Part shown: positions 17,201 to 28,327 of the stretch, one piece after another
How the letters are laid out: every line of letters begins with the position of its first letter
How positions within the stretch are numbered: the first letter of the stretch is position 1
DNA from: Acidovorax soli
GTDB taxonomy: Bacteria > Pseudomonadota > Gammaproteobacteria > Burkholderiales > Burkholderiaceae_C
Reading direction: 5' to 3'
NCBI RefSeq assembly: GCF_900107605.1
Contig: NZ_FNQJ01000001.1
Coordinates: 62,001 to 126,000, forward strand
DNA length: 64,000 bases
Notes under the pieces: generated by a model
Told to the model about the DNA's origin: nothing
Seen by the model: the letters and a program-made list of their open reading frames with translations, nothing else
Databases searched by the model: none
Position numbers and translations under genes: made by a program

Positions 17201-17833
17201 TCAGGGAATGCCGGCGCTTTCAAGGCGGTGCAGCTCGTCCAGCGTGTTGGCGTTGAAGAAGGCCAGCGGGTCGTCGCCCGGCTGGTCGAAGGGCACCACC
17301 ACATGCGGGTGCTGTGCGGTCCAGGCGTCGATCTTGCGGCCACCGGCCTGGGTGAAGGCGACCAGGCTTTCGAGCAGGTCCACACGCAGCAGGCAGAACA
17401 CGGGCTGGGTGCGCACGGCGGTGCCGCCCGCGCCATCGTCCTCGGGGGCGGCGGCCATGGCGATGTCGGCCCCTTGGGCGTCCGCAGCGGCCGCCAGCCG
17501 TGCCGCCAGGTCCAGCGGAAACAGCGGGGTGTCGCAGGGCACGGTGAGCAGCCACGGGGTTTCGCAACGCTCCAGCCCGGTCAGAAAGCCCGCCAGCGGG
17601 CCGGCATAGTCGGCAATCACGTCGGGCCACACGGGTGCGCCAAAGGCCTCGTAGGCGGCCAGGTTGCGGTTGGCGTTGACCATGGTGGCGCCCACCTGCA
17701 TCTGCAGGCGCATCAGCGTGTGCAGCGCCAGCGGCAGGCCGCGAAAATTCTGCAGGCCCTTGTCCACGCCGCCCATGCGGGAGCCGCGACCGCCGGCCAG
17801 CACGAGGCCGGTGATGTCGTTCGTTTCAATCAT
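17201..17833 (-). CDS. mobA: Molybdenum cofactor guanylyltransferase
   Basis: MobA joins GMP to molybdopterin, giving the dinucleotide form used by DMSO-reductase family enzymes such as nitrate reductases. It has 210 residues. The nucleotide-binding loop [16 protein letters not shown] is at residues 11-26, followed by a [20 protein letters not shown] segment and [10 protein letters not shown], the metal-binding Asp motif. ATG at 17833 directly precedes the conserved loop; the frame is open back to 18130 but overlaps moaA. A family A repeat separates it from moaA, so co-transcription depends on read-through. Confidence 0.94.
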   Translation of the reverse strand: MIETNDITGLVLAGGRGSRMGGVDKGLQNFRGLPLALHTLMRLQMQVGATMVNANRNLAAYEAFGAPVWPDVIADYAGPLAGFLTGLERCETPWLLTVPCDTPLFPLDLAARLAAAADAQGADIAMAAAPEDDGAGGTAVRTQPVFCLLRVDLLESLVAFTQAGGRKIDAWTAQHPHVVVPFDQPGDDPLAFFNANTLDELHRLESAGIP

Positions 17834-17856
17834 GTCTTTGATGGTCGTTGCCGATT

Positions 17857-17925
17857 CAGCGAGGGCTGCGTCCCCCTGCCCGCGCGCAGCGCAAGAGATG
17901 GGGGAAGCGGTGAAGTCGCTCAGGG
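17857..17925. repeat. Dispersed GC-rich repeat, family A, copy 4 (partial, inverted)
   Basis: The minus strand has CCCCTGAGCGACTTCACCGC, a C-run and GGGGGACGCAGCCCTCGCTG, matching the first two thirds of copy 2. It fills the moaA-mobA spacer. The last block, GGCGGCCCTTGC, is missing. Confidence 0.6.
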
Positions 17926-17937
17926 GATTGTTGCATC

Positions 17938-19074
17938 TCATCCGCCGATGTAGCTCATTTCCACCCGGCGCGCGCCCTGCGTGGTGTCGGCCGGCAGGCT
18001 GCTGCGCAGCTCCGAATAGCGGTCGGTGCGTTGCTGCCAGATGGGCGCAATGGCCGATGCAATGGCCTCGTCGCTGGCGCCGCCGCGCAGCAGGCTGCGC
18101 AGATCGTAGCCCTGGGTGGCAAAAAGGCACAGGTACAGCCGGCCTTCGGTGGAAAGGCGCGCGCGGTTGCAGTCGCCGCAGAAGGCCTGCGTCACGCTGC
18201 TGATCACGCCCACTTCGCCCAGGGCCGGGTCGTGCTGGCCTGCAGCGCTGGCGTAGCCCCAGCGCTCGGCGGTTTCGCCGGGGCTGGTGGGGCTGAGCTG
18301 CACCAGCGGCAGTTCGGCGCGCAGGCGGGCTATCAGTTCGGCGGACGGCAGCACCTCGTCCATGCGCCAGCCGTTGGTGGCGCCCACGTCCATGTATTCG
18401 ATGAACCGCAGCGTGGTGCCCGTGCCGCGAAAGTGGCGCGCCATGGGCAGGATTTCGTGGTCATTGGTGCCGCGCTTGACCACCATGTTCACCTTGATCT
18501 GCGACAGCCCCGCCGCGTGCGCCGCCTCGATGCCGGCCAGCACATCGGCCACCGGAAAATCCACATCGTTCATGCGGCGGAACACCGCGTCGTCCAGGCC
18601 ATCGAGGCTCACGGTGACGCGGTTCAGGCCCGCCTCCTTGAGGGTCCGCGCCTTGCGCGCCAGCAGCGAGCCGTTGGTGGTGAGGGTGAGGTCGGGCGCG
18701 GTGCCGTCCACCGTGCGCAGCCGGGCCAGCTGGGCCACCAGTTCTTCAAGGTTCTTGCGCAGCAGGGGCTCGCCCCCGGTCAGGCGGATCTTGCGCACGC
18801 CGTGGGCCAGAAACAGCCGCGCCAGCCGCGTGATCTCCTCAAAGCTCAGCAGGGCGTTGTGCGGCAGGTAGGCATGGTCCTTGTCGAACACTTCCTTGGG
18901 CATGCAGTAGTTGCAGCGGAAGTTGCAGCGGTCGGTCACGCTGATGCGCAGGTCGCGCAGGGGGCGGCCCCGGGTGTCGGTCAGCAGGCCGGTGGGGGCG
19001 GCGGCCTGCGCGGGCACCCTGGCCGCCAGAGCGGCGATACGTTGGTCCACCAGAGGAATCACACGTTCAGACAT
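17938..19074 (-). CDS. moaA: GTP 3',8-cyclase MoaA
   Basis: MoaA is a radical-SAM enzyme that converts GTP to the 3',8-cyclo intermediate at the start of molybdenum cofactor synthesis. It has 378 residues. The radical-SAM cluster motif is CNFRCNYC near residue 55 and the second 4Fe-4S cluster uses [33 protein letters not shown] is the SAM-binding region, and the C-terminus ends in MSYIGG, whose two glycines are needed in known MoaA. ATG at 19074 was chosen over 19143, which would add a tail without homology. The Suf system in this window could supply its clusters. Confidence 0.96.
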   Translation of the reverse strand: MSERVIPLVDQRIAALAARVPAQAAAPTGLLTDTRGRPLRDLRISVTDRCNFRCNYCMPKEVFDKDHAYLPHNALLSFEEITRLARLFLAHGVRKIRLTGGEPLLRKNLEELVAQLARLRTVDGTAPDLTLTTNGSLLARKARTLKEAGLNRVTVSLDGLDDAVFRRMNDVDFPVADVLAGIEAAHAAGLSQIKVNMVVKRGTNDHEILPMARHFRGTGTTLRFIEYMDVGATNGWRMDEVLPSAELIARLRAELPLVQLSPTSPGETAERWGYASAAGQHDPALGEVGVISSVTQAFCGDCNRARLSTEGRLYLCLFATQGYDLRSLLRGGASDEAIASAIAPIWQQRTDRYSELRSSLPADTTQGARRVEMSYIGG

Positions 19075-19277
19075 GGGGTGATTCTGCCGTATCGCCCCCG
19101 CCATCGAGGCCATGCCCCTGCTGGCGAGGTTGACTGGGGTCAATGGAGCGGGTCAATGCGGGTTCGTCCCGCCAATGTCCCGCCAATGTCCGGCGAATGG
19201 CAGTTGCTTGACATGGCGCAGGGGGCGCAGGTGGTGTGTCACAACAATCGCAGCACACAAAGTTTCAAGGAAATGAC

Positions 19278-20114
19278 ATGACGAATGCGAGGTCGATTGC
19301 ACAAGCGCTTCCCTGCCAGCGCCGGGTGGCCGTGCAGTGGGTGGCGGCGGGCATCCTGCTGCCCACCTGGGCCGGCGGGGCCCAGGCGCAAATGGCACTG
19401 TCGGGGGCCATCAACCACGCGGGATGGTTTCGGGCACTGTCGCAGCGCATGGCCAAGGCGTATTGCCAGCAGTATTTGCAGGTGCTGCCCGAGGCTGCCA
19501 GGGACGTGCTGGGCCATGCGCGCAAAAGGGTGCAGCAGGGATCTGGCGAGCTGGCGCGCGGGCTGCAGTCGGGCCAGTGGCCCGCCGAAGTGGCGCGGCA
19601 GCTGGACGAAGTGCAAAAGCAGTTTGCACTGCTCGATCAGTTGACAGCGGCGCCCACGTCGCGGGCGGCCTTGGCCGCGGTGTCCGAGCAGTCCGACCGC
19701 ACGCTGCTGGTGGCCCAGGCGGTGACCGAGTCCATCGAAAAGATGGCACGGGTGGCCAGTGCGCGGCTGGTGAACCTGGCCGGGCGCCAGCGCATGCTGT
19801 CGCAGCGCCTGGCCAAGAACTATTTTCTGGTGGCCGCCAAGGCGGACACCAAGCTGGTGCACGCGCAACTGGCGGCAGACGCCGCCGATTTCCGGCAGGC
19901 CATGCAGACCCTGACGGCCGCACCGGTCTCCACGCCCGCCATTCGTGGCGAGCTGGAGCTGGCGGCCCCGCAGTGGGTGTTTTTTGAGGCGGCCCTGCGC
20001 CGGCCCGCCGACGAGCAGGGACTGAGCGCGGTGGCCACTACCAGCGAACGCCTGCTGAGCGTGATGGACCGGCTCACCGGCCTGTACGAAGCCGCCTTGC
20101 GCGAGGTGCTGTAG
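19278..20114 (+). CDS. Exported protein with two PilJ/NarX-type sensory repeats
   Basis: This 278-residue protein has an N-terminal signal (VAVQWVAAGILLPTWAGGA) and then two copies of the PilJ-type N-terminal motif: INHAGWFRALSQRMAKAY near residue 42 and LVNLAGRQRMLSQRLAKN near residue 160. In PilJ and NarX-family sensors this helical module faces the periplasm. Here no transmembrane C-terminal kinase or methyl-accepting domain follows, so it is a stand-alone periplasmic module. It is divergent from moaA, so nitrate-related signalling is a guess from context. ATG at 19278 is preceded by AAGGA. Confidence 0.75.
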   Translation: MTNARSIAQALPCQRRVAVQWVAAGILLPTWAGGAQAQMALSGAINHAGWFRALSQRMAKAYCQQYLQVLPEAARDVLGHARKRVQQGSGELARGLQSGQWPAEVARQLDEVQKQFALLDQLTAAPTSRAALAAVSEQSDRTLLVAQAVTESIEKMARVASARLVNLAGRQRMLSQRLAKNYFLVAAKADTKLVHAQLAADAADFRQAMQTLTAAPVSTPAIRGELELAAPQWVFFEAALRRPADEQGLSAVATTSERLLSVMDRLTGLYEAALREVL

Positions 20115-20159
20115 CCAGGGGCTTGCCGGCAGCGCCGTCCGGGGGGCTGTGGTGTGCTG

Positions 20160-20921
20160 CTACACGCAGCGTGCCCCATCCACCTCGATGCACACGCCGC
20201 TGATGAAGGCGGCCTCGTCGCTGGCCAGGTACAGCGCGGCGTTGGCCACGTCGAGCGCCGTGGAAAAGCGGCCCAGCGGAATGGTGGCCAGGAATTTCGC
20301 GCGGCGCGCTTCGTCCACCGGTCCCCCCGCAAACTCGGCGACCAGGCCCGTGTCGGGGTTGAACACGGGGTTGATGCAGTTCACGCGGATGTTGTCGGGG
20401 CCCAGCTCGGCGGCCATCGACTTGCTGGTGGTGATGACGGCGCCCTTGGAGCCGTTGTACCAGGTCAGGCCCGGCCGGGGGCGCAGGCCCGCCGTGGAGG
20501 CAATGTTGATGAAGCTGCCGCCGCCGCCCTGGCGCATCGCGGGCACGGCGTGGATGGCCGAGAGGTAGATGCTCTTGACGTTGATGGCATAGACCTTGTC
20601 GAACTCGTCCTCGCTCACTTCCAGCATGGGGCGGTTGCGGTGCGTCCAGCCGGCGTTGTTGACCACCACGTCCAGCCGGCCATGCAGGCGCACGGCCTCG
20701 TCGACCAGGGCCTTGACATCGGCGGACTTTGTCACATCGGCCTGGAAGAAGGCCGCCGTGCCACCCGCCGCGATGATCTCGGCCACCACACGCTGGCCGC
20801 CAACTGCGTTGACGTCATTCACGATGACCTTGCCCCCTTCAGCCGCCAGGCGCTTGGCAATGCCTTCGCCAATACCGTTGCCGGCGCCGGTGACGATGAT
20901 GGATTTGTGCTGCACGCGCAT
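20160..20921 (-). CDS. SDR family NAD(P)-dependent oxidoreductase
   Basis: This is a 253-residue classical short-chain dehydrogenase. The Rossmann motif is TGAGNGIGEGIA near residue 11, followed by NNAGW near residue 88, the Ser-containing INIASTAG near residue 138, and WYNGSKGAV near residue 152 with the catalytic Tyr and Lys. Asp near residue 36 (VNDVNAVGG) favours NAD over NADP by family rule. The exact substrate is unknown. It ends 45 bases from the convergent PilJ-type gene. A family B repeat lies upstream. Confidence 0.92.
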   Translation of the reverse strand: MRVQHKSIIVTGAGNGIGEGIAKRLAAEGGKVIVNDVNAVGGQRVVAEIIAAGGTAAFFQADVTKSADVKALVDEAVRLHGRLDVVVNNAGWTHRNRPMLEVSEDEFDKVYAINVKSIYLSAIHAVPAMRQGGGGSFINIASTAGLRPRPGLTWYNGSKGAVITTSKSMAAELGPDNIRVNCINPVFNPDTGLVAEFAGGPVDEARRAKFLATIPLGRFSTALDVANAALYLASDEAAFISGVCIEVDGARCV

Positions 20922-20940
20922 GGTGTTGTCTCCTTGCTTT

Positions 20941-20995
20941 ATAAATTGGATAGCGGCTTGCGCTTTAGGGGTAGGCGATAGCGCCTGTTTTTATT
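20941..20995. repeat. Family B repeat before the SDR gene
   Basis: ATTGGATAGCGGCTTGCGCT, then GGGTAGGCGATAGCGCC and a T-run lie between the SDR and DUF2889 genes. Words GGATAG and GATAGCGC are shared with the other family B copies. Confidence 0.5.
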
Positions 20996-21019
20996 CATAT
21001 TGTTCCCCCGCCACACGGG

Positions 21020-21628
21020 CTAGGGCTGCAGCGCGGGGCGGGCGTCGTCGGTCGCAGGGGGCGGGCCCACCGGCACCGTCAGACCGTCCGGGCCGCGGCG
21101 GTAGAACTGCGGAAAATATTCCTTCACGCCGTTGCCGTTGAAGTCCCAGCCGGTGCACTGGCCCAGGTGGCGGGGCGGCTCGTCCGCATTGGCGGCAGCA
21201 AACACCGCGGGCACCGACTGGAATGCTGCCGTGGCCAGGTTGAACAGCAGTTCGCGCAGGTGGGTGCAGCTGGCCACGCCGCCCAGGTTCTTCTGGATGG
21301 CCTGGCGCCAGCCGCGCGCCATGCTGCAGCCCACCATGGATTGCAGCGCGGGCTGGGCCTGGGGACAGTCCTTGAGCGGGTGGGTGTCCATGGCCACGTC
21401 GATGGCCTGCACCACCAGCTGGCGGTTGACGGTGACGCGCAGCCACATGTGGTGGATGGGCTCGCCAGCGCGGCGCAGGCCGGCCTCGCGGAACGAGGGC
21501 GCATCGTAGGTCTTGCTGTCGTGCAGCTCGCCTTCGATGTCCCACAGCCCATCGTCGCGTTCAAAGCCTTGGTAATGGACGCGGCGCTGGTGCCGGGCGG
21601 TGCGGGGGGCGGGGGGGCTCAGGGGCAT
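21020..21628 (-). CDS. DUF2889 domain-containing protein
   Basis: This 202-residue protein matches the DUF2889 pattern: VHYQGFERDDGLWDIEGELHD near residue 17, HHMWLRVTVNRQLVVQAID near residue 60, and MVGCSMARGWRQAIQKNLGG followed by a CTHLRELL motif. Its biochemical role is not established. ATG at 21628 was chosen over 21670 because the added residues are unlike the family. It lies between the aldehyde dehydrogenase and the SDR gene on the same strand and may share their transcript. No signal peptide is seen. Confidence 0.85.
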   Translation of the reverse strand: MPLSPPAPRTARHQRRVHYQGFERDDGLWDIEGELHDSKTYDAPSFREAGLRRAGEPIHHMWLRVTVNRQLVVQAIDVAMDTHPLKDCPQAQPALQSMVGCSMARGWRQAIQKNLGGVASCTHLRELLFNLATAAFQSVPAVFAAANADEPPRHLGQCTGWDFNGNGVKEYFPQFYRRGPDGLTVPVGPPPATDDARPALQP

Positions 21629-21725
21629 GGAGAAAAGAAACCGTCGGGCAAAAAGGAAGGGCGAGAACACATGCTACCGGCACACCGCCGCGCCGCCTTG
21701 CGCGGGCGCGACAGGCGGGCCTGGG

Positions 21726-23165
21726 TCAGCCGTGCCGGATGGCCACGGTCTTGAGCGTGGTGAAGCCGTGCAGCGCCTCCAGGCCCTTTTCGCGGCCGTA
21801 GCCGCTCGATTTGACGCCGCCAAACGGCAGCTCCACGCCGCCGGCAGCGCCGTAGTTGTTGATGAACACCTGGCCGCTGTGCACGCGCCGGGCCATGCGG
21901 AACTGGCGGGCGCCATCGCGCGTCCAGATGCCGGCCACCAGGCCAAACTGGGTGGCGTTGGCCAGCTCCACCGCATGGTCCTCGTCCTGGAAGGCCATCG
22001 CGCTGAGCACGGGGCCAAAGACTTCCTCCTGCGCCAGGCGGTGCTCCACCGGCACATCGCGCAGCAGCGTGGGGGCCTGGTAGAAACCGGTTTCGGGCGC
22101 ATCGTCCACGATCTGGCCCTGGGCCACCATGGGGATGCCGGCCACCTGCGCGTCGGACAGAAAATCCCATACGCGCTGCTGCTGCGACTGGCGGATCAGC
22201 GGGCCCACGTCCAGGTCCATCGCGGCGGGGCCCACGCGCAGCGCTTCAAAGGCCTGGCCCAGGCGCTCCAGCAGGGGCTCGTAGATGAGCGAGTCGATCA
22301 GCACGCGCGAGCCGGCCGAGCAGGTCTGCCCCGCGTTCTGCACGATGGCATTGATGACCACGGGCACGGCGGCGTCCAGGTCGGCATCGGCAAAGATGAT
22401 CTGCGGGCTTTTGCCGCCCAGCTCCAGCGTCACGGGGCAGTGGCGCTCGGCGGCCACCTGCTGGATCAGCGTGCCGATCTTGGGGCTGCCGGTGAAGCTG
22501 ATGTGCTGGACGCCCGGGTGGCGCGCCAGTGCGTCGCCCACCTCGTGGCCGTAGCCGGTAACGATGTTGAGCGCACCCGCCGGAAACCCCACCTCGGCCG
22601 CCAGCTGCGCCACGCGGATCAGGCTCAGGCAGGCATCTTCGGCCGGCTTGACCACGCACACATTGCCCGCCGCCAGCGCGCCGCCCACGCTGCGGCCAAA
22701 GATCTGCATGGGGTAGTTCCACGGAATGATGTGGCCCGTCACGCCGTGGGGTTCGCGCCAGGTGAGCACACTGTAGCCATCGGCGTAGGGGATGGTCTCG
22801 CCGTGCAATTTGTCGCAGGCTCCGGCATAGAACTCGAAGTAGCGCGCCAGCGCCAGCGCATCGGCCCGGGCCTGGCGGGTGGGCTTGCCGCAGTCGCGCC
22901 GCTCCAGCGCGCTCAGCTCGTCCGCGTGTTCCAGTATCTTGGCCGAGAGCTGGTGCAGCAGGCGGCCCCGGTCGGCGGGCGCCATCTTCTGCCACACGGC
23001 GTGGTAGCACTGCTGCGCCGCGCGCACGGCGGCGTCGATGTCCTCGGCCGTGCCGCGCTGGATCTCGTCGAACGGCTGGCCGTCGGAGGGGTCGATCACC
23101 GGGATCGTGCGGCCGGAGGTGGAGGGAACGGGGGCATTGGCGATGAAGTGCAGTGGCATGGCCAA
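21726..23165 (-). CDS. NAD(P)-dependent aldehyde dehydrogenase
   Basis: This is a 479-residue ALDH superfamily enzyme that oxidises an aldehyde to its acid. It shows IIPWNYPM for cofactor binding, the general-base Glu in TLELGGKSPQ near residue 250, and the catalytic Cys in NAGQTCSAGSRV near residue 284. EEVFGPVLSAM completes the family set. The C-terminal PFGGVKSSGYGREKG is also typical. The substrate is unknown; closest families are betaine-, aminobutyraldehyde- and vanillin-type enzymes. ATG at 23165 or 23159 both fit. It could start a three-gene catabolic unit with DUF2889 and SDR. Confidence 0.92.
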   Translation of the reverse strand: MAMPLHFIANAPVPSTSGRTIPVIDPSDGQPFDEIQRGTAEDIDAAVRAAQQCYHAVWQKMAPADRGRLLHQLSAKILEHADELSALERRDCGKPTRQARADALALARYFEFYAGACDKLHGETIPYADGYSVLTWREPHGVTGHIIPWNYPMQIFGRSVGGALAAGNVCVVKPAEDACLSLIRVAQLAAEVGFPAGALNIVTGYGHEVGDALARHPGVQHISFTGSPKIGTLIQQVAAERHCPVTLELGGKSPQIIFADADLDAAVPVVINAIVQNAGQTCSAGSRVLIDSLIYEPLLERLGQAFEALRVGPAAMDLDVGPLIRQSQQQRVWDFLSDAQVAGIPMVAQGQIVDDAPETGFYQAPTLLRDVPVEHRLAQEEVFGPVLSAMAFQDEDHAVELANATQFGLVAGIWTRDGARQFRMARRVHSGQVFINNYGAAGGVELPFGGVKSSGYGREKGLEALHGFTTLKTVAIRHG

Positions 23166-23204
23166 ATTGTGCGGTAAAAGCCAGGTGTTCCTCGGGGGAT
23201 GATG

Positions 23205-23265
23205 TCAAAAATGGATTCAGCGCTTGTCTGTAAAGCACTTATAGCTATTGATGTAATAGCGTTTT
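23205..23265. repeat. Family B repeat before the aldehyde dehydrogenase
   Basis: CAGCGCTTGTCTGTAAAGC, ACTTATAGCTATTG and GTAATAGCG form a family B copy between hppA and the aldehyde dehydrogenase gene. No gene is present in this 207-base spacer. Confidence 0.5.
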
Positions 23266-23325
23266 GGTGAATCGCTGCCCGCTGGCGGTGCTGCCTATCA
23301 TCTGAAAAACGGCGTTGTCGGGCAC

Positions 23326-23349
23326 AAAAAAGGCCCGCCGCAGCGAGCC
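23326..23349 (-). terminator. Intrinsic terminator after hppA
   Basis: Read on the minus strand, GGCTCGC pairs with GCGGGCC around a TGCG loop, followed by six T. It lies 24 bases after the hppA stop. Confidence 0.8.
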
Positions 23350-23372
23350 TGTGGGGAGAGGCGGCGGTGGAA

Positions 23373-25454
<2,082 letters not shown>

Positions 25455-25686
25455 TCGTCACTCCTTGAAATATTCACTTGCACGGAAGGAAACACAACGC
25501 ATCGGCGTGCTTCCGCTGCGTTGCTTCCTCGTGCCCCAGCGTACCGGAGTCGATTGGCCAACAGGGTCAATTTACAGCCAAACCCCCATTTGCAAGCCGG
25601 CAGAAAGGGCCATGTGCCTAAAATCAGGGTTAATCCCGACGCGGCATGCTGCGCGGATTGCCGTCCATCAACTTTTCATACAAGAC

Positions 25687-26223
25687 ATGTCCCTCAACAA
25701 CGTCCCCCCAGGCAAGAACGTTCCCGATGCCTTCAACGTCGTCATCGAGATCCCGATGAACTCCGACCCCATCAAGTACGAGGTGGACAAGGAATCGGGC
25801 GCCATTTTTGTGGACCGTTTCATGACCACGGCCATGCACTACCCCACCAACTATGGCTATGTGCCGCAGACCCTGTCGGGCGACGGCGACCCGGTCGATG
25901 TGCTGGTGATCACGCCTTACCCCCTGCATCCCGGCGTGGTGGTCCCCTGCCGCCCCCTGGGCATCCTGATGATGGAAGACGAGGCCGGTGTGGATGGCAA
26001 GGTGATTGCCGTGCCCACGTCCAAGATCCTGCCCATGTACGACCACTGGAAGACCATCGACGACGTGAACGCCATGCGCCGCAACGCCATCGCCCATTTC
26101 TTCGAGCACTACAAGGACCTCGAAAAGGGCAAGTGGGTCAAGGTGCTGGGCTGGGAAGGCATCGACGCCGCCAAGAAGGAAATCACCGACGGTATCGCGA
26201 GCTTCCAGAAGGGCGCTGCCTGA
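25687..26223 (+). CDS. ppa: Inorganic pyrophosphatase
   Basis: This soluble family I pyrophosphatase of 178 residues hydrolyses PPi and pulls biosynthetic reactions forward. It has the substrate and metal motifs [34 protein letters not shown], and the signature [11 protein letters not shown] near residue 65 with its metal-binding Asp residues. [12 protein letters not shown] lies near the C-terminus. ATG at 25687 starts the conserved [10 protein letters not shown]; the frame extends to 25465 without homology. It is divergent from hppA, so the two PPi-consuming enzymes share one intergenic control region. Confidence 0.96.
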   Translation: MSLNNVPPGKNVPDAFNVVIEIPMNSDPIKYEVDKESGAIFVDRFMTTAMHYPTNYGYVPQTLSGDGDPVDVLVITPYPLHPGVVVPCRPLGILMMEDEAGVDGKVIAVPTSKILPMYDHWKTIDDVNAMRRNAIAHFFEHYKDLEKGKWVKVLGWEGIDAAKKEITDGIASFQKGAA

Positions 26224-26249
26224 AGTTCGTTCACCGATTTTTCGGTGAA

Positions 26250-26295
26250 ATAGGGGCTTTGCGCTTTACCATAAAGCGCTGACAGCTATCACGAT
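26250..26295. repeat. Family B repeat after ppa, with a small palindrome
   Basis: Just after the ppa stop a palindrome (TTCACCGA / TCGGTGAA, 26230-26249) is followed by TTTGCGCTTTACCATAAAGC, GCTGACAGCTATC, a family B copy. Confidence 0.5.
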
Positions 26296-26296
26296 A

Positions 26297-26330
26297 AAAG
26301 CATGCAAACCGCCTGGTTTGCATGCTTTTT
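26297..26330 (+). terminator. Intrinsic terminator after ppa
   Basis: AAAGCATGCAAACC pairs perfectly with GGTTTGCATGCTTT around the loop GCCT and ends in a T-run. The stem has 13 to 14 bp, and it works as a terminator in both directions. Confidence 0.9.
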
Positions 26331-26437
26331 GCGCCACTGGACAGCATGGCGAACGGTGCTGCAACGGCCAGGCGGGGTATGGGGCGCGTGGTGGATGCCG
26401 TGGCGGATGTGGTGGCCCTCACGGCCCGGCGCCCTCT

Positions 26438-26493
26438 GAACCGTTCGCCCTGAGCGCCTCGATGGATTTCGGCCGGCGCACGCTGAACGGTTT
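26438..26493. repeat. REP-like inverted repeat in the ppa-nnrS spacer
   Basis: AACCGTTC (26439-26446) and GAACGGTT (26485-26492) bracket CCCTGAGCGCCTCGATGG and related sequence. It resembles the REP-like word near 4259. The rest of the 411-base spacer holds no gene. Confidence 0.45.
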
Positions 26494-26564
26494 CTGATCC
26501 ATAAAGAACGAAGAACGGGCTCCATGGCATGCATCGGAGCTTGCATTGGTGGGTGCACTGCGTT

Positions 26565-26587
26565 AATATTCATTTGAAATGAATCTT
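26565..26587. promoter_or_regulatory. NsrR-like operator before nnrS
   Basis: Two 11-base halves, AATATTCATTT and AAATGAATCTT, form an almost perfect palindrome (10 of 11 paired) around one base. The known NsrR consensus is the same 11-1-11 type, with halves like AAGATGCATTT. NsrR is a nitric-oxide sensing Rrf2 repressor. The site lies 48 bases before the nnrS start. Confidence 0.7.
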
Positions 26588-26634
26588 ATAAGCACCCACT
26601 CTCGCCCTTGTTCCCGCGCAGTGGGCATCACCGT

Positions 26635-27849
26635 ATGAAACCACTCTCCACACCCGTCATGTCTGCCGCGAGCGGGGCTGCGGCCCCCGCTCTCCAGGGG
26701 ATGCCCCTGCTGCGGCTGGGTTTTCGCCCGTTTTATCTGGGCGCAGCCCTGGTGGCGTGCCTGGCCGTGCCACTGTGGATCGCTTCCATGATGGGGTGGG
26801 TGGTGCTCAACCTTCCGGTCGCTCCCTTGCTGTGGCACGCCCATGAAATGCTGTTCGGGTTTGCCGCCACCGTCATCATCGGGTTCCTGCTCACGGCCGT
26901 GAAGGCGTGGACCGGCCTGGCCACTCCGCGCGGCGCGCTGCTGGGGGCTCTGGCCTTGCTCTGGCTTGCCGCCCGGGTGGCGGCCGTTGTGGCGCCCTAT
27001 GTGGTCTATGCCGTGCTGGATGTCGTCTTGCTGCCCGTGGTGGCTGGCTTGCTGCTTGCGGTGCTGCTGCGGGCGCGCAACCGCCGCAACCTGCCGCTGA
27101 TGGGGGTGCTGGTGCTGCTGTCCGTGGCCAACGGGGTGTTCCACCTGGCGGTGCTGGGTGTCCTCAACCTGCCGCCCGTACAGGCGCTGTACGCGGGTCT
27201 GACGCTGATCGTGATGATCGAGTGCGTGATGGCAGGGCGTGTGGTGCCGGCTTTCACCATGAGCGTGAACCCGGGGCTCAAGCTGCAGGCGCAGCGTCCG
27301 CTGGAGCTCGTGATTCTGGCCGTGACGGCGCTGGCACTGGCGTCCTGGGTGTGTGCTCCTTTCGGCGTGGGTGCGGTCACGGCGGTGCTGGCCGGGTTGG
27401 CAGCGCTGCTGCATGGATGGCGCATGTGGCGGTGGAAGCCATGGATCACGCGCAATCGCCCCATCTTGTGGATCCTGCATGCATCGTATGCATGGATTCC
27501 TGTGGGGTTGGTTCTGCTGGCATTGGCGCAACTGGGTGCCGTGGCGGTGTCGGCCGCGGTGCATGCCTTCGCCGTGGGCGCCACGGGCGGACTCATCGTC
27601 GGCATGATCACCCGCACGGCGCGCGGCCACACCGGCAGGCCGCTGCAGGCCGGGCGGCTGGAGGTGCTGGCCTATGGGCTGGTGATGGGGGCCGCTGTGC
27701 TGCGGGTCCTGCTGCCGCTGGCTGCACCGCAGTGGTATGCCGCCGCACTGGTGCTGGCGGCGCTGGCCTGGGCCACGGCCTTTGCCATCTACCTGGGCCT
27801 GTACACCCCTTGGCTGACCCAGACGCGGCTGGACGGCAAGGACGGTTGA
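26635..27849 (+). CDS. nnrS: NnrS family protein (nitric oxide response)
   Basis: This membrane protein of 404 residues has about 12 helices and belongs to the NnrS family, a haem- and copper-containing protein linked to nitric oxide stress tolerance. The N-terminal LRLGFRPFYLGAALVA and PLLWHAHEMLFGFAATVIIG, and later GRVVPAFTM and HAFAVGATGGLIVGMITRTA, match the family. His residues in these segments are probable metal or haem ligands. ATG at 26635 follows an NsrR-like palindrome at 26565-26587, so it is probably induced by NO. DUF2249 follows after 96 bases. Confidence 0.92.
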   Translation: MKPLSTPVMSAASGAAAPALQGMPLLRLGFRPFYLGAALVACLAVPLWIASMMGWVVLNLPVAPLLWHAHEMLFGFAATVIIGFLLTAVKAWTGLATPRGALLGALALLWLAARVAAVVAPYVVYAVLDVVLLPVVAGLLLAVLLRARNRRNLPLMGVLVLLSVANGVFHLAVLGVLNLPPVQALYAGLTLIVMIECVMAGRVVPAFTMSVNPGLKLQAQRPLELVILAVTALALASWVCAPFGVGAVTAVLAGLAALLHGWRMWRWKPWITRNRPILWILHASYAWIPVGLVLLALAQLGAVAVSAAVHAFAVGATGGLIVGMITRTARGHTGRPLQAGRLEVLAYGLVMGAAVLRVLLPLAAPQWYAAALVLAALAWATAFAIYLGLYTPWLTQTRLDGKDG

Positions 27850-27945
27850 TGTTTTCGCCATGCAGGCCCTGGCTGCCTGCATGCATGTGCCGCTCGGCCA
27901 GAGCGGTTCCTTTGGTTTTTCACACCCTTTCAGAAAGGTCTTGCC

Positions 27946-28236
27946 ATGCTTCCTACCCAGAGCTCCGTCATCGATGTCCGCGAGATTGCACCCCGCGAGC
28001 GCCACACCCTGATTTTTGGCCGCTTTGACGCGCTGTTGCCCGGCGAGGCGTTGCAACTGGTCAACGACCATGATCCGCAGCCCCTGCACCACCAGTTCCA
28101 GGCCCGCTCAGCCGGTGCCTTCAAGTGGGCCTATCTGCAGCAAGGCCCGGATCTTTGGCGCGTGCTGATCAGCAAGACCGAGCCTGCCGCGGCCCGGGAA
28201 GACTCCTGCTGCTCGGGTGGCGCCTGCGGGGGCTGA
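27946..28236 (+). CDS. DUF2249 domain-containing protein
   Basis: This 96-residue protein carries a DUF2249 domain (SSVIDVREIAPRERHTLIFG and ALLPGEALQLVNDHDPQPLH, then WRVLISK). DUF2249 proteins often lie beside NO-handling and denitrification genes. The C-terminus, EDSCCSGGACGG, is a metal-binding-like cysteine cluster. ATG at 27946 comes shortly after an AGAAAGG sequence. Sitting behind nnrS, it probably belongs to the same NO response, though a separate promoter in the 96-base gap is possible. Its molecular function is not known. Confidence 0.8.
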   Translation: MLPTQSSVIDVREIAPRERHTLIFGRFDALLPGEALQLVNDHDPQPLHHQFQARSAGAFKWAYLQQGPDLWRVLISKTEPAAAREDSCCSGGACGG

Positions 28237-28327
28237 GGCACCATGGCACCGGCGGTGCAATGCCGCCGGGATCGCACCCGCAGGACGGGACCAGCGCCCG
28301 CAAGGGGCTTCCGGTGATGGCAGTTTG

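Noticed and set aside
26563-28092. Minus-strand open frame of 509 codons
   Set aside because: It is antisense to nnrS and DUF2249, which have family motifs; composition is low in complexity.
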